Positions 10,545 through 19,532 are shown, counted from the first letter of the stretch. The stretch is 64,000 nt of DNA from Salimicrobium flavidum (GCF_900156645.1 NZ_FTOC01000004.1:124001-188000), one strand, 5' to 3'. Notes: generated by a model from the sequence alone, not told the origin. Numbers and translations are program-made.

Positions 10545-10892
10545 CTTCAAGAAAACTACCGTAAAAATAAACATTCCGGGAGCTCCTTTCATGTAGCACG
10601 GGACGAATAAATGAGCAGGCACGTCTCTGTGGATTTTTGTATAGAACTTATCAAAAAGAGCATGAGACAAAATCTGCTTTTACGTTTAAAAATCCGAACA
10701 ACATTGTTCGGATTTTTATATACCTTCGTTTATGGAATGATTCATAAGAAAAACACGTCGCTCTCCATAGGCACGGCTTCAGCTGAAGCTCGTACTCTTA
10801 CCCTAGGAGTCTCCGTGTTTTTCTTAGATATTCGTTTTTAGCATTTCTATCATACATTCTGCCCCAGGCTCTTTCATGTGCAGTCATTTATT
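10545..10892. other. Gene-free stretch with degenerate family B fragments
   Basis: ACTACCGTAAAAATAAACATTC at 10553-10574 resembles the left end of family B, and 10770-10820 resembles its GCTTCAGC ... GGAGTC core. I see no convincing gene. A terminator (next entry) lies in the middle. Confidence 0.45.
10687..10717 (+). terminator. Intrinsic terminator, probably of the csbB-yfhO operon
   Basis: AAAATCCGAACA, a 4-base loop and TGTTCGGATTTT are followed by TATA. It is about 145 bases after the yfhO stop. It is also rich in A on the left, so it could serve the opposite strand. Confidence 0.75.
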
Positions 10893-12992
10893 CTATGATT
10901 CTTCGTTTTCGTTCTGAGAAGCTTCTTCAGCATTCTCCGCCCGTTCTTCTTTCAACTGGAAGTAAGCCTCTACTACACGAGCACCGATCTGATAGTTAGG
11001 GGTCTCACTGGCACCTGCATCAAGGGCAGGCACGATGACGGAAAATGCAATTTCAGGATCTTCCGACGGTGCATAGCCGACGAAGTTCTTGTTCGTCAAT
11101 GGTACCCGGTACGTCCCGTTACCGGAGGCGCGTGGCAAATACTGATCCGCTTCGGCTGTACCAGACTTCCCGGCAATATCGTATTCTCCAAAGCGACTAT
11201 TATTGAACACATCGGAGGACGTCCCTTGAGGGGTCTGCGTAACCATTTCGAACCCGCGCTGCACTCTTTCGATATACGCCTGGTCCATTTGAAGACTATT
11301 CTGCGTATTCGGCGCAAAATCCCTGTAAACGTCCCCTAATCTCTCTTCTGAATTGGATGGTTCGTGAATAGAAGTGACGAATCTCGGCTGTATGCGGTTA
11401 CCGCCATTTGCAATCGTCGACACATACTGATTCAGCTGCATTGCAGTATAACTGCTGTACTGACCGATTGCCGTCCGCATCACGTCTGAACCGGTCGGAT
11501 TGCTTCCTTCGAACCCGGTAGCTTCAAAGGGAAAATCGATGCCGGTAGGAACCCCGAGACCGAACTGATGGAAATTGTATCGCATCAGATAATTCGCCTG
11601 TTCTTCATCCATTCGTAGCGGCTGGTTCGGTTGGTAGTAATAGTCACCGAGGCGCATGGCAATGTTGTACATATATACGTTAGACGACAGCTGAATTGCT
11701 TGGAGGTCGTTCACAGAACCGAGGTTCGCATAGGATCCCATATCTTCAGAAGCTGGGAATTGTAGCGGACGGTCGTAAAAAGTTGTACCCGGAGCGATTA
11801 CATCTTCATGAAGTCCTGTAAGCACCGTGGCCCCTTTTACTACAGAACCAGGAAGATAAGCGTTGTAAACGGCCTGGTGGGACGTATCACTGAATCTTTC
11901 CTCACTATTCGAAGCACTTCTGTTATACGTTTGTCCCGAAACTGCCAGCACTTCTCCCGTATCCGGTTTGGAGACGACTACGACCGCATTCTCCATATGA
12001 GGGTTGTTAGGTACAGCTTTCGCCAGTTCTTCCTGGACGATGTTGTCCACCCGTTTCTGATATTCCATATCGATGGAAAGTACAAGGTCCTTCCCGCTCT
12101 TACCTTCTCTTATAACTTTGGAATCTATCACGTTATTGTTCCTATCGGTCGTATGCTGAACCTTCTCTTTCACTCCACGTAGCACACTTTCATACTCTTC
12201 TTCGAGACCGCTCCTTCCGACACGGTCATTCCGACTGTAATCAAGTGCCAGGTATTCCTGCAATTTCTCTCTCGGAACTCCCTGTTCCCTCGTTGAAATG
12301 TTGCCCAAATAGTTCTGGAACACTGTCCCATGCGGGTATTTGCGCTCCCAGTTCGTCGTCACGTTGATACCCGGGAGAGAAGGGAGATGCTCAGCAATTC
12401 TCGAGTATTCTTCTTCCGAAATGTTCTCATCTTTGACTACGTGAGGAGCAAGCGCATAAGCCTGGTTCAGTTCTTTATTGATGGCAATCACCTGAAGGGT
12501 TTCCTCATCATAGTCGGCGACCTCCTCCTCTGTGATCGCATCGAGTTGAGCCTGATACACTTCACCTGAATCAAGATCCGCCATCGCTTCTTCATCTACC
12601 CGTTCTTCAATGACATCCGGGTTTTTAAGGAAAAAATATTCTTTTCTATCTCTGAGTCGCAGACTCTCCGTATCAAGTGACATGTACTGACTCAGCTTCT
12701 CAGCGAGCGCAAGTTTATCATCTGCCTGTACACCTTTGGGAGGAGTGTAGGTGATAGAGTACATGGATGCATTATCGACGATGACATTCCCGTTTCTATC
12801 GTACATTTCTCCGCGCGGCACAGGGATATTCGTCGTCACGTTCTCTGTGCGATCAATCTGATCCTGCGCCGATTCCCCGCTCAATATCTGAACGACCCCA
12901 AGTTGGAGGATAAGTACTGCGAATAGCAGGAACACGATCAAAAAAATGATATTTAAACGGAATGATAGATGTGACTTCCCTTTTTTGCTCAA
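10893..12992 (-). CDS. Class B penicillin-binding protein, PbpA/PbpH-like transpeptidase
   Basis: This is a cell-wall D,D-transpeptidase that cross-links peptidoglycan, anchored by one N-terminal helix (residues 11-32). The pedestal/dimerisation domain has the usual RGEMYDRNG at 60-68. The catalytic domain shows all three active-site motifs: S383-VVK, S436-S-N438 and K609-SGT. Length (699) fits PbpA/PbpH of Bacillus, which support rod-shape elongation. The start codon is TTG with TAGGAGC 9 bases upstream. The C-terminus has an acidic tail. It is a single gene after the small gene at 13131. Which of PbpA or PbpH it matches cannot be decided here. Confidence 0.92.
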   Translation of the reverse strand: MSKKGKSHLSFRLNIIFLIVFLLFAVLILQLGVVQILSGESAQDQIDRTENVTTNIPVPRGEMYDRNGNVIVDNASMYSITYTPPKGVQADDKLALAEKLSQYMSLDTESLRLRDRKEYFFLKNPDVIEERVDEEAMADLDSGEVYQAQLDAITEEEVADYDEETLQVIAINKELNQAYALAPHVVKDENISEEEYSRIAEHLPSLPGINVTTNWERKYPHGTVFQNYLGNISTREQGVPREKLQEYLALDYSRNDRVGRSGLEEEYESVLRGVKEKVQHTTDRNNNVIDSKVIREGKSGKDLVLSIDMEYQKRVDNIVQEELAKAVPNNPHMENAVVVVSKPDTGEVLAVSGQTYNRSASNSEERFSDTSHQAVYNAYLPGSVVKGATVLTGLHEDVIAPGTTFYDRPLQFPASEDMGSYANLGSVNDLQAIQLSSNVYMYNIAMRLGDYYYQPNQPLRMDEEQANYLMRYNFHQFGLGVPTGIDFPFEATGFEGSNPTGSDVMRTAIGQYSSYTAMQLNQYVSTIANGGNRIQPRFVTSIHEPSNSEERLGDVYRDFAPNTQNSLQMDQAYIERVQRGFEMVTQTPQGTSSDVFNNSRFGEYDIAGKSGTAEADQYLPRASGNGTYRVPLTNKNFVGYAPSEDPEIAFSVIVPALDAGASETPNYQIGARVVEAYFQLKEERAENAEEASQNENEES

Positions 12993-13130
12993 AGTATATT
13001 GCTCCTAACCTCATTGTTCTGTATCGTTCCAGCCTTTATAAAAAAGTTTTTGGTAACGTTCATCTTTCCATTTTATCATGAGATCAGGCAGATTTCTTCT
13101 ATTTCGAACAATTTCAAAGTCTTTCCCCCC

Positions 13131-13289
13131 TCAACTTTCGAAAGAGGGAGCGCTGTTTTCTGTATCGACAATTTGTTCACTTCGGATCATCTCCGGTTCT
13201 TCCTGTGAAGAAATCATCGTTCCATATAAAACAAACAGACTTATGTTAAGGATCACTAAAAATATAATCGTCCACGCCACTCTTCGCAT
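13131..13289 (-). CDS. Small single-pass membrane protein, 52 residues
   Basis: An open frame too short for usual gene callers. The ATG is preceded by AAGGGGAAGATGAAGA. The product starts MRRVAWTIIFLVILNISLFV, a basic tip and one membrane helix, followed by an outside segment rich in E, S and Q. This is a plausible membrane-anchored small protein just upstream of the penicillin-binding protein gene and on the same strand. I do not recognise a family. Support is the ribosome site, the amphipathic layout and the lack of another gene here. Confidence 0.6.
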   Translation of the reverse strand: MRRVAWTIIFLVILNISLFVLYGTMISSQEEPEMIRSEQIVDTENSAPSFES

Positions 13290-13411
13290 TCTTCATCTTC
13301 CCCTTCTCCATTGACCTTTCCTACACTCTACCAATTTTTCACACATAACTGAATACTTTTGGATTGTGAAAAAATGAAGGGAAATTGGCAAATGAACTCT
13401 ACTATTCCTGG

Positions 13412-13427
13412 AAAGTTGTACAACTTT
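13412..13427. promoter_or_regulatory. Perfect 16-bp palindrome, possible operator
   Basis: AAAGTTGTACAACTTT is a perfect inverted repeat. It lies in the 150-base gap between the stop of the 60-residue gene and the start of the 52-residue gene. It has no T run in the right place for a terminator. A regulator site is a guess. Confidence 0.4.
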
Positions 13428-13440
13428 TCAACAGAAGGGA

Positions 13441-13623
13441 CTAAGGCTTCTTGAAATAAAGGAAAAGAATAATCACATAAACGATCAGCATTGCTGTCAC
13501 CAGGCCCATCGCTTCTACGATATCCGAATTTTTATAGTCGTGGGACTGATTAATGAGAAAATAAAAAGGCCATGATAAATAAGCGATAACACCCGTCCAT
13601 ATATAAAACTTGATTCCTTTCAT
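13441..13623 (-). CDS. Small two-helix membrane protein, 60 residues
   Basis: GAGGAGG lies 7 bases before the ATG. The protein has two predicted membrane helices (about residues 5-24 and 36-57) joined by a short polar loop (NQSHDYKNSD), with a basic C-terminus. It follows the 137-residue gene by 12 bases and is probably in its operon. No known family is recognised. Confidence 0.75.
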   Translation of the reverse strand: MKGIKFYIWTGVIAYLSWPFYFLINQSHDYKNSDIVEAMGLVTAMLIVYVIILFLYFKKP

Positions 13624-13635
13624 CCACTTGCCTCC

Positions 13636-14049
13636 TCAATGCTGTCTGTATTCCTCTCCATATTCAGCGGTTATGTTGTGATGCAATGAAAATCTCTCCA
13701 AATATGCCATAATCTCATAGTTCGATTCGGTTACCTGCATATTTTTCCCTTCACAAGTATGAATCACCGCTTTACCATTCGATCCACCCAAGTGGAAAAA
13801 CACGATTTTTTCTATATCTTCCGGTTTCAAAACACGACGATGGATGCTCTTTCGGAATAACAGAACATGCTGGACAACCTGATCTTCCTCTACAGTAATC
13901 CCCGTCGACATAGCATAGATTACGAAAAGAAGTAAAGCCGCGAATACATACCCGACTCCGTCTCTTATAGAAAGAATGATGAAAAGGATGATAAACGCAG
14001 GCAGCAATACAGAGGAAAACATAGTTATTCCATACCTCACCCCGTCCAC
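13636..14049 (-). CDS. Membrane protein with C-terminal PH-like domain, about 137 residues
   Basis: Two membrane helices (about residues 9-48) are followed by a strand-rich region (GITVEEDQVVQHVLLFRK, then IEKIVFFHLGG). That pattern is like bacterial PH-domain (YdbS/YyaB-like) proteins, and the assignment is inference. The start is uncertain. The frame opens at GTG 14049, but the purine-rich AAGAGGTGG fits GTG 14040 better. The downstream gene begins within a dozen bases. The function is unknown. Confidence 0.7.
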   Translation of the reverse strand: MDGVRYGITMFSSVLLPAFIILFIILSIRDGVGYVFAALLLFVIYAMSTGITVEEDQVVQHVLLFRKSIHRRVLKPEDIEKIVFFHLGGSNGKAVIHTCEGKNMQVTESNYEIMAYLERFSLHHNITAEYGEEYRQH

Positions 14050-14064
14050 CTCTTTCTTCTCTAT

Positions 14065-14247
14065 TTACAATGCTTCCACAGCGTGGCGAAGAGCATGCAT
14101 CAGGATTTTTCCAAGATAATAAAGAATACGAACAGGAAGCAGAAGAACTTCCGGAATGCACATGACGATATCCAAAAGAATGTCTTTCCACTTATCCCCT
14201 TCGCTTTGTTTCCTGTAGTTCCTTTTTCTTCTACCTGTGCCACCCAT
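14065..14247 (-). CDS. Small basic membrane-associated protein, 60 residues
   Basis: GGAGGAGG lies 7 bases before the ATG, which strongly supports the gene. The N-terminus is basic (GRRKRNYRKQ). A helix CIPEVLLLPVRILYYLGKIL follows, possibly membrane-embedded or amphipathic. It ends 15 bases before the PH-like gene, so three or four small genes here form one operon. No family is recognised. Confidence 0.7.
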   Translation of the reverse strand: MGGTGRRKRNYRKQSEGDKWKDILLDIVMCIPEVLLLPVRILYYLGKILMHALRHAVEAL

Positions 14248-14315
14248 ATTAGTTCCTCCTCCATTTATCTACCTTTACGAATCATCGATAGAAGAAGCAT
14301 TTCACTTAACAGGAA

Positions 14316-14489
14316 GGCTCTGTTAAAGCCTGTTGTTGATTTCAAAACGAAGGGTGGAGACGCCTGCGGGAGTAGCATGAACGGAAAATCACCGGAATCG
14401 AACGGAGTGAGGTTCCGGAAGTTTACGTCATGCCCGCGGCAAGCTTCCACCCGTAGAGATAAAAATCAACTAGGAACGATAACAGAGCC
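14316..14489 (+). repeat. Family A palindromic repeat, near-complete copy
   Basis: It starts GGCTCTGTTAAAGCC and ends GATAACAGAGCC, with the inner TGTTGATTT / AAATCAAC also inverted. The arms GGGTGGAGACGCCTGCGGG and CCCGCGGCAAGCTTCCACCC pair. The central hairpin is CCGGAATC / GGTTCCGG, one G-T pair off perfect. Confidence 0.85.
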
Positions 14490-14532
14490 AACAGGAAAAG
14501 CTACGCGGGTATTTTCAGTCCTCGCTCTCCAT

Positions 14533-15568
14533 TCAACTTATGACACGTCCTTTCCAAGTACTTTGACGAAAAAGGAAAGTCCGCACTGCAGAATAGCCGA
14601 ACAGAGTAATGAAAAACAGAAAATGAACCGGGAAAATCATAGCATCCCTTTTACTGAAATTCCCAATATCCTTCCAGAAACGATATAACCAGGCAGAAAG
14701 GACCCCGTACCCGAAGAGAGAAACAAGACCGAGTCTTTTCATACGGGTAACAAAAGAAAGAACAGAAGATATCCAGACCACATTTATGACTGTAGTCCAC
14801 GGAGAAGCCGACACAGCGCCCGAAGCGAAACTCTTCGACCAACCTGCAGCCACCTCTTTAATATCCGCCTGGTACATACGCATAGATAGGACGCCTTTTC
14901 CGCTGAAGGCTTCCACTGGATATCCGGAGGCTTTTGCTTTTCTCAAAAACTCGAAATGTTCCGTCACTTCTCCTTTGATCACTTCATGCCCTCCCATACT
15001 GTCATACATGGAACGGGGGAGAGCAACACAAGGGCCGAATCCCCCCTGGATACCGAATCTTTTTCGTCCGATTGATGTAATCCCGGAGGAGGCGTACACG
15101 ACTGAATGGAATAGGTCAGAAAACTTCTCAGCGAACGATTCCATTACGTGATAAGGATGTACGGTGAGAAAAACTTGGTTGTCTTCCACATAACGAACGA
15201 TACGCTCCATTCCTTTCTCTTCAACCCACGTGTCCGCATCCAGAAACATCAAAGTATCTCCGGTAGCTGATTTTGCACCATTATGACAAGCCCAGGATTT
15301 TCCCATCCGGCAATTCAGGAGCCTGAATAACAGTAGCACCGAACTCATCCGATACCGTAGCCGTTTCATCATTCGAGTTGTCATCGACAACAATCACTTC
15401 CTGATCTGAAGGGAGGGTCGACAGAAGTTTCTTCAAATTTTCTTCTTCGTTTCTAGCAGGAACAATCGTAGTGAAGCTTTTCGAGGCTTTCGGTTCCGTA
15501 TCAGGAAATGAAACACGATGACGAAAAAGACCTACTGTGGACGCAATCGCTGCAATCATCCAGAACAT
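14533..15568 (-). pseudogene. Frameshifted CrtQ-like family 2 glycosyltransferase
   Basis: Two frames join into one GT2 enzyme. ATG 15568 has GGAGG upstream. The first part carries an N-terminal helix, TIVPARNEEENL and VVDDNSNDETA. The frame then shifts in a GGGAAAATCC context near 15297-15303 (one extra A), and the second part continues with KSWACHNGAKSATGD, FLDADTWVEE, FGPCVALPRSMYD and three C-terminal membrane helices. The plan resembles staphylococcal CrtQ, which glycosylates diaponeurosporenoate in C30 carotenoid synthesis. No other crt gene is in the window, so the substrate is uncertain. A single indel in a four-base run could be a sequencing error. Confidence 0.75.
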
Positions 15569-15784
15569 AAGAATCCTCCAGTTGTTTTCTACAGACTCTG
15601 GTACTGATGAGTGTCGAATCCGGAAGTGCAACCCCCTTGAAGCGTCGAAGAAAATCCACTACTAGTAACAGAGCCTTTATATAACTTAGTGTATTTTTAT
15701 CTTTCTTCCCCGAAATCCTTTTATATATGCTTACAATTGAAGAAAACAGGGTAAGAATAGAAGGATACTATAACGAAAGGCGGG

Positions 15785-16675
15785 ATGAAGATGTTGAAGA
15801 AGACTGTCGCCAGTACACTGCGACTTTTTCCTAACAAAGAAGAGAAAGAAACGATGGTACCCTATGAAGAAGTCGGGGATAAAAAAGATTTCCTTATCGA
15901 TACCCAGATAGCGACCTCTGAGATTTCCATCTACTATCCGGCCGCACACGATTACGATCCACTTCCTGTCTACATAAACCTGCACGGGGGTGCGTTCATC
16001 ATGAACAACAAGGAGATGGATGATGCTTACTGTCGTCATATAGCGAATCATGCTCACTGTGCCGTCGTAAACGTCGATTACCCGAAGGCTCCGGAATATC
16101 CGTTCCCGCTTCCGCTTCATCAGCTTTATGAAATATGGCACTGGCTGAAGAGATACGCTCCAGAGCTGTTCCTTCATCCGGATCGTTTTGCGGTAGGTGG
16201 CCAGAGTTCGGGAGGGAATCTTGCAGCAGCCCTTTGTCTTTACTTGAAAGAAAAACAGGAACCACAGCCGCTTTTACAGGTCCTTGCCTATCCGATGCTT
16301 GATTTCGTTACCTCTCATGCAGATAAACCGGAACCTGATAAGTACCGGGCCAAATTCCCGCAGGCTGCCCATTTTCTCAATGAATCCTATATACCTGACC
16401 GCGGTGATATGGGGAATCCCCATGCGTCTCCAGTATTCGCAGAAGACGTGAGTGGACTACCACCTGCCCTTTTTCTCATTCCGGAACATGACGCGTTCAA
16501 CCCTGAAGGTAAGCGATATGCCGGTAAGTTGAAGCATGACGGAGTCTCCGTGGATCTCCATGAATTTGATGGATGTCAGCACGCATTCACTCACCTTGGA
16601 CCTGAAGAAAAGGCGGAAGAGGCGTGGAACCTTATCGAAACTGGACTCTCTCGCAGTTTTTACAGCACTCTATAA
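15785..16675 (+). CDS. Alpha/beta hydrolase of the HSL/Aes esterase family
   Basis: A cytosolic carboxylesterase of the hormone-sensitive-lipase group. The oxyanion-hole motif HGG (INLHGGAFI), the nucleophile elbow GGQSSGGN, the acid residue region (LIPEHDAFN) and the late catalytic histidine (CQHAFTH) are all in order. Length 296 is normal. AAAGGCGGG precedes the ATG. The N-terminal cap is short. It is a single gene followed by a DUF2187 gene. The natural substrate is unknown. Confidence 0.88.
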   Translation: MKMLKKTVASTLRLFPNKEEKETMVPYEEVGDKKDFLIDTQIATSEISIYYPAAHDYDPLPVYINLHGGAFIMNNKEMDDAYCRHIANHAHCAVVNVDYPKAPEYPFPLPLHQLYEIWHWLKRYAPELFLHPDRFAVGGQSSGGNLAAALCLYLKEKQEPQPLLQVLAYPMLDFVTSHADKPEPDKYRAKFPQAAHFLNESYIPDRGDMGNPHASPVFAEDVSGLPPALFLIPEHDAFNPEGKRYAGKLKHDGVSVDLHEFDGCQHAFTHLGPEEKAEEAWNLIETGLSRSFYSTL

Positions 16676-16742
16676 TGTTTATTCCTCCTTTCTACGTGGT
16701 ATTTAACTAATAAATAACATGTAGGAAGGCAGGGGGAGAACC

Positions 16743-16973
16743 GTGCAGGAACAAGATATACCCGTAGCAGAAGAGAATAAAGCAACCCCAGGAGATATAG
16801 TCACTTTTACTCGTGGAAAGGAAACCTGGAAAGGGAAAGTCATCCCTTCCGGCTGCACAAATTCCGTTGTTGTCGACCTCAGTATCATGGAAAAATTGCC
16901 GTACCGGGACGTCGACTCCCATCTCACGTGCATCAACCATAAAAAATATACGATCGTCAGTCGCGAAGACTGA
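16743..16973 (+). CDS. DUF2187 (YkvS-like) small protein, 76 residues
   Basis: It starts at GTG with AGGGGGAG just before. The core GDIVTFTRGKETWKGKVIPSG and the later RDVDSHLTCINHKKYTIV match the YkvS/DUF2187 pattern, a small beta-barrel (KOW-like) fold of unknown role in Bacillaceae. It is followed by a strong terminator shared with the opposite-strand operon. Confidence 0.8.
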   Translation: MQEQDIPVAEENKATPGDIVTFTRGKETWKGKVIPSGCTNSVVVDLSIMEKLPYRDVDSHLTCINHKKYTIVSRED

Positions 16974-16986
16974 CACCTGAACTTAT

Positions 16987-17016
16987 AACCCTTTCCGTGA
17001 TTTCACGGAAAGGGTT
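16987..17016. terminator. Bidirectional intrinsic terminator
   Basis: AACCCTTTCCGTGA, a two-base spacer and TCACGGAAAGGGTT are followed by TTCT. It lies between the DUF2187 gene and the eight-gene minus-strand operon, and probably ends both. Confidence 0.85.
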
Positions 17017-17018
17017 TT

Positions 17019-18092
17019 CTACTTTTGATATTTTTCCATAAACTTAGAATCGATAAAGTGTTTCAATCTGAAACAAAGGTGATGATGTAAGATGAGCTTT
17101 CCGTAAGAAAGCAGTCCCTCCCGGTCTCCGGTCGATAATATTGCCATGTATGTTTTCGGAGGTCGAAAAGAAACCGGGTCTTCCTGCATCACTTCCCTCT
17201 TAAGATTCTCCCAGAGGACGGGGGCCTGACGCACTGCAAACACGCCATTCTTAGGTATGCTCGAATTGTACAGACTGACACAATCCCCGGCCCCATAAAC
17301 GAACGGGTATTCATCATTTCGAAGCTGGTCATTCACTAACAGAAAGCCTTTGCTATCCACGTTCAGACCGGAACGTTCAAACAATGGAGGTGCTTCTGCA
17401 CCTGAAAGCCAGAGCACTCCTGAATGGGAGACGTTTCTACCCTTGTCTGTCAGAAGACCATCCTCCCCGATCTGCTCGACACGCTCTCCGGTTATAAAGG
17501 AGAGACCTTTGTATGCAGCTATGGTCTTCGCTTTTTTCGAGGCCTTCTCCCCGAATTCTTCCAAAAGATCTCCGGAGTCGATGAGAGTGACCCGCTGGTA
17601 CACCTGGTTTTTCTTTCTCCAGGCCAGCATGGAAAGGGCCAACTCCACACCAGCTGCACCTCCTCCGACCACGACCGGTTCTTCGGATCGCTTCAACCTA
17701 CTGATGTTTTCAGGAAACACGTGATTCGGTTTCACAGAATACATTTCTTCCCCGCTCCCCGGAACCTTCCGTACCAGAGAACCTATATCAAAAGATATCA
17801 GATCGAATGGTATCCGTTCCTCTTTCATTACCGCTTCCTTATTCAAAGGATCAATGGATTGGACTTCTCCTTTGCGGAAAGACGCTCCTCCGGAAGCAGC
17901 GAGCTCAGAAAGGTCGATACGTATATCCTCTTCGTTATAAATCCCTTCCGTATAGCCTGAAAACATCCCGGAATAATACTGATGAACGGATGGGGAGATC
18001 ATCGTCACTTCCATATCAAGTTTCTCTTTCTGGAGAGCTTTCAGGATAAAAACATGAGCATGCCCTCCACCGATAAGCAGCAATTTTTTCAT
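17019..18092 (-). CDS. FAD/NAD(P) oxidoreductase like the N-terminal half of SelD fusions
   Basis: A 357-residue NDH-2-like flavoprotein. The start is KKLLLIGGGHAHV (FAD site). A second dinucleotide site is VVGGGAAGVELAL near 145, and the ATG-type motif VYGAGDCVSL is near 280. The stretch QYYSGMFSGYTEGIYNEEDIRIDL is characteristic of the family seen fused ahead of selenophosphate synthetase (SelD). No SelD domain follows here. ATG 18092 overlaps the upstream stop (ATGA), so it is translationally coupled. The electron acceptor is not visible. Confidence 0.82.
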   Translation of the reverse strand: MKKLLLIGGGHAHVFILKALQKEKLDMEVTMISPSVHQYYSGMFSGYTEGIYNEEDIRIDLSELAASGGASFRKGEVQSIDPLNKEAVMKEERIPFDLISFDIGSLVRKVPGSGEEMYSVKPNHVFPENISRLKRSEEPVVVGGGAAGVELALSMLAWRKKNQVYQRVTLIDSGDLLEEFGEKASKKAKTIAAYKGLSFITGERVEQIGEDGLLTDKGRNVSHSGVLWLSGAEAPPLFERSGLNVDSKGFLLVNDQLRNDEYPFVYGAGDCVSLYNSSIPKNGVFAVRQAPVLWENLKREVMQEDPVSFRPPKTYMAILSTGDREGLLSYGKLILHHHLCFRLKHFIDSKFMEKYQK

Positions 18093-19486
18093 AGGCGCCA
18101 CCGCAGGAACTTCTTCGTGAGCGCAGGAACGATACCTGCAAACAATTTCAGACGCCAATACTGCCCGGCTGTATCCTCCAGAGCAGCTGCATGGTTAGGA
18201 TAAGGATAGACCATTTCGGAAAGCTCCTTTATATGACCTTTATTGTTCATAAGTGCTACAACCGGTTGCATCCAGTCCCCTGCACCTTTTCCGATGGCAT
18301 GAGCCCCCAGGACAAATCCTTTTCGATCAGTGATGATCCTCACGACACCCTCCGTAGCGTGATCAGCTATGAAACGATCCACCTGCTGAAGCCGCGTTTC
18401 ATATACATACGCTTCCTCTGCTTCTTCCTGTGTTTTTCCGATATGAAATATTTCCGGGGTAATATAAGTGTTCCAGGGGATCGCTTCGTAGGACATTCTT
18501 CTCTTCAGAGAAAAAAGGGCATTCTGCACGACGAGCTTCCCATGAACGCCCGCCACATGAGTGAACGGCATATGACCGGTGACATCACCTACAGCGAATA
18601 CATCAGGATTGGAAGTCCGAAGCGTCTCATCGACTCTGATGAACCCCTCCTCATTTTTCGTGACATCGCCCGCAGAAAGGTTAAGCCCTTCTGTATTCGG
18701 TTTACGACCTGTAGCAAGAAATATCCGGTCCGTCTGAAGCGTTTCTTCTTCCCCTGCAGTGGTGTAGTGGACCATGGATCCTTCATTGCTTATCTTCTGC
18801 ACGCGAGCATCAGTGATGATCGTCATTTCCCGGGAAAGGATCTCCATCGCTTTTTGCCGGATGACGGGGTCTTCTTTCTTCAGGATAGACTTACCACTTT
18901 CAAAAACAGTGACCTTCGTTCCGAGCCGCGCAAAGGCCTGAGCGATTTCAAGACCCACCGGCCCCGCGCCGATAAATGCCATCGTTTCCGGTAAGTCCGT
19001 TTGTTGGAATACCGTCTCATTCGTCCAGTACTCCGCTTCTTCCAACCCCTCGATTTCAGGATGCTTCACTGAGGAACCTGTTGCGAGTACGATTTTCTTT
19101 CCGCTCAGTACTGTACCTTCCACGTTCAACTCCCGTTTTCCTGTAAAGGTCGGCGACCCCTGATAAATATCGACACCAAGAGCTTCAAATCGTTCTCTGC
19201 TGTCTTCTTTTTGAATCGTTGCTACAGACTGATTCACCCGCTCCATGATCTTCGAAAGATCGACCTCGCCACGGGCTTCGATCCCTGCGTACGAGGTATG
19301 ACGCGCTGCATAAATTTCATTCGCCGCTTCGATAAATGCTTTGGAAGGAATACACCCGAAATGCAGACAATCTCCACCAAGAGCCTCTTTCTTCTCGATA
19401 AGTGCCGTTCTCGCCCCTAGAGAGGCTGCTCCTGCCGCCACCGTCAATCCTCCGGCCCCTCCGCCGATTACAATGATATCGTACAT
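18089..19486 (-). CDS. MerA/dihydrolipoamide dehydrogenase-like flavoprotein disulfide reductase
   Basis: A class I pyridine nucleotide-disulfide oxidoreductase of 465 residues. The FAD site IVIGGGAGGLT, the redox pair C40-LHFG-C45, the NAD site AFIGAGPVGLEIA and VFAVGDVTG are present, as is the dimerisation domain. The His-Glu pair that normally sits in the C-terminal HPxxxE region is replaced (MVYPYPNHAAALED), so this is not a true lipoamide dehydrogenase. No N-terminal HMA domain or C-terminal Cys pair of MerA is present. ATG 19486 is chosen over 19492 because AAGGG then has proper spacing. It is coupled to the next gene by a 4-base overlap. Confidence 0.85.
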   Translation of the reverse strand: MYDIIVIGGGAGGLTVAAGAASLGARTALIEKKEALGGDCLHFGCIPSKAFIEAANEIYAARHTSYAGIEARGEVDLSKIMERVNQSVATIQKEDSRERFEALGVDIYQGSPTFTGKRELNVEGTVLSGKKIVLATGSSVKHPEIEGLEEAEYWTNETVFQQTDLPETMAFIGAGPVGLEIAQAFARLGTKVTVFESGKSILKKEDPVIRQKAMEILSREMTIITDARVQKISNEGSMVHYTTAGEEETLQTDRIFLATGRKPNTEGLNLSAGDVTKNEEGFIRVDETLRTSNPDVFAVGDVTGHMPFTHVAGVHGKLVVQNALFSLKRRMSYEAIPWNTYITPEIFHIGKTQEEAEEAYVYETRLQQVDRFIADHATEGVVRIITDRKGFVLGAHAIGKGAGDWMQPVVALMNNKGHIKELSEMVYPYPNHAAALEDTAGQYWRLKLFAGIVPALTKKFLRWRL

Positions 19487-19532
19487 CTTCATCCCTTCTT
19501 TCTATATAAGAAGTAGTCCTGTGTTACTATAT

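Noticed and set aside
14083-14688. Open frame of 201 codons on the plus strand across small genes and a repeat
   Set aside because: It spans a repeat element and runs antisense to real genes. The protein is low in structure and without motifs.
15290-15310. Programmed frameshift in the CrtQ-like gene
   Set aside because: The run is only four A with no clear slippery heptamer, stimulatory hairpin or known family precedent. A plain indel is simpler.
17019-18092. Plain respiratory NADH dehydrogenase (Ndh)
   Set aside because: The QYYSGM and DIRIDL blocks fit the group found fused to SelD better than Ndh, and no C-terminal membrane anchor typical of Ndh is seen.
18191-18994. Long open frame (267 codons) on the plus strand opposite the MerA-like gene
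   Set aside because: Its protein has no family motifs and is rich in F, R, H and S, as expected from an antisense frame. The minus-strand gene has full cofactor motifs.
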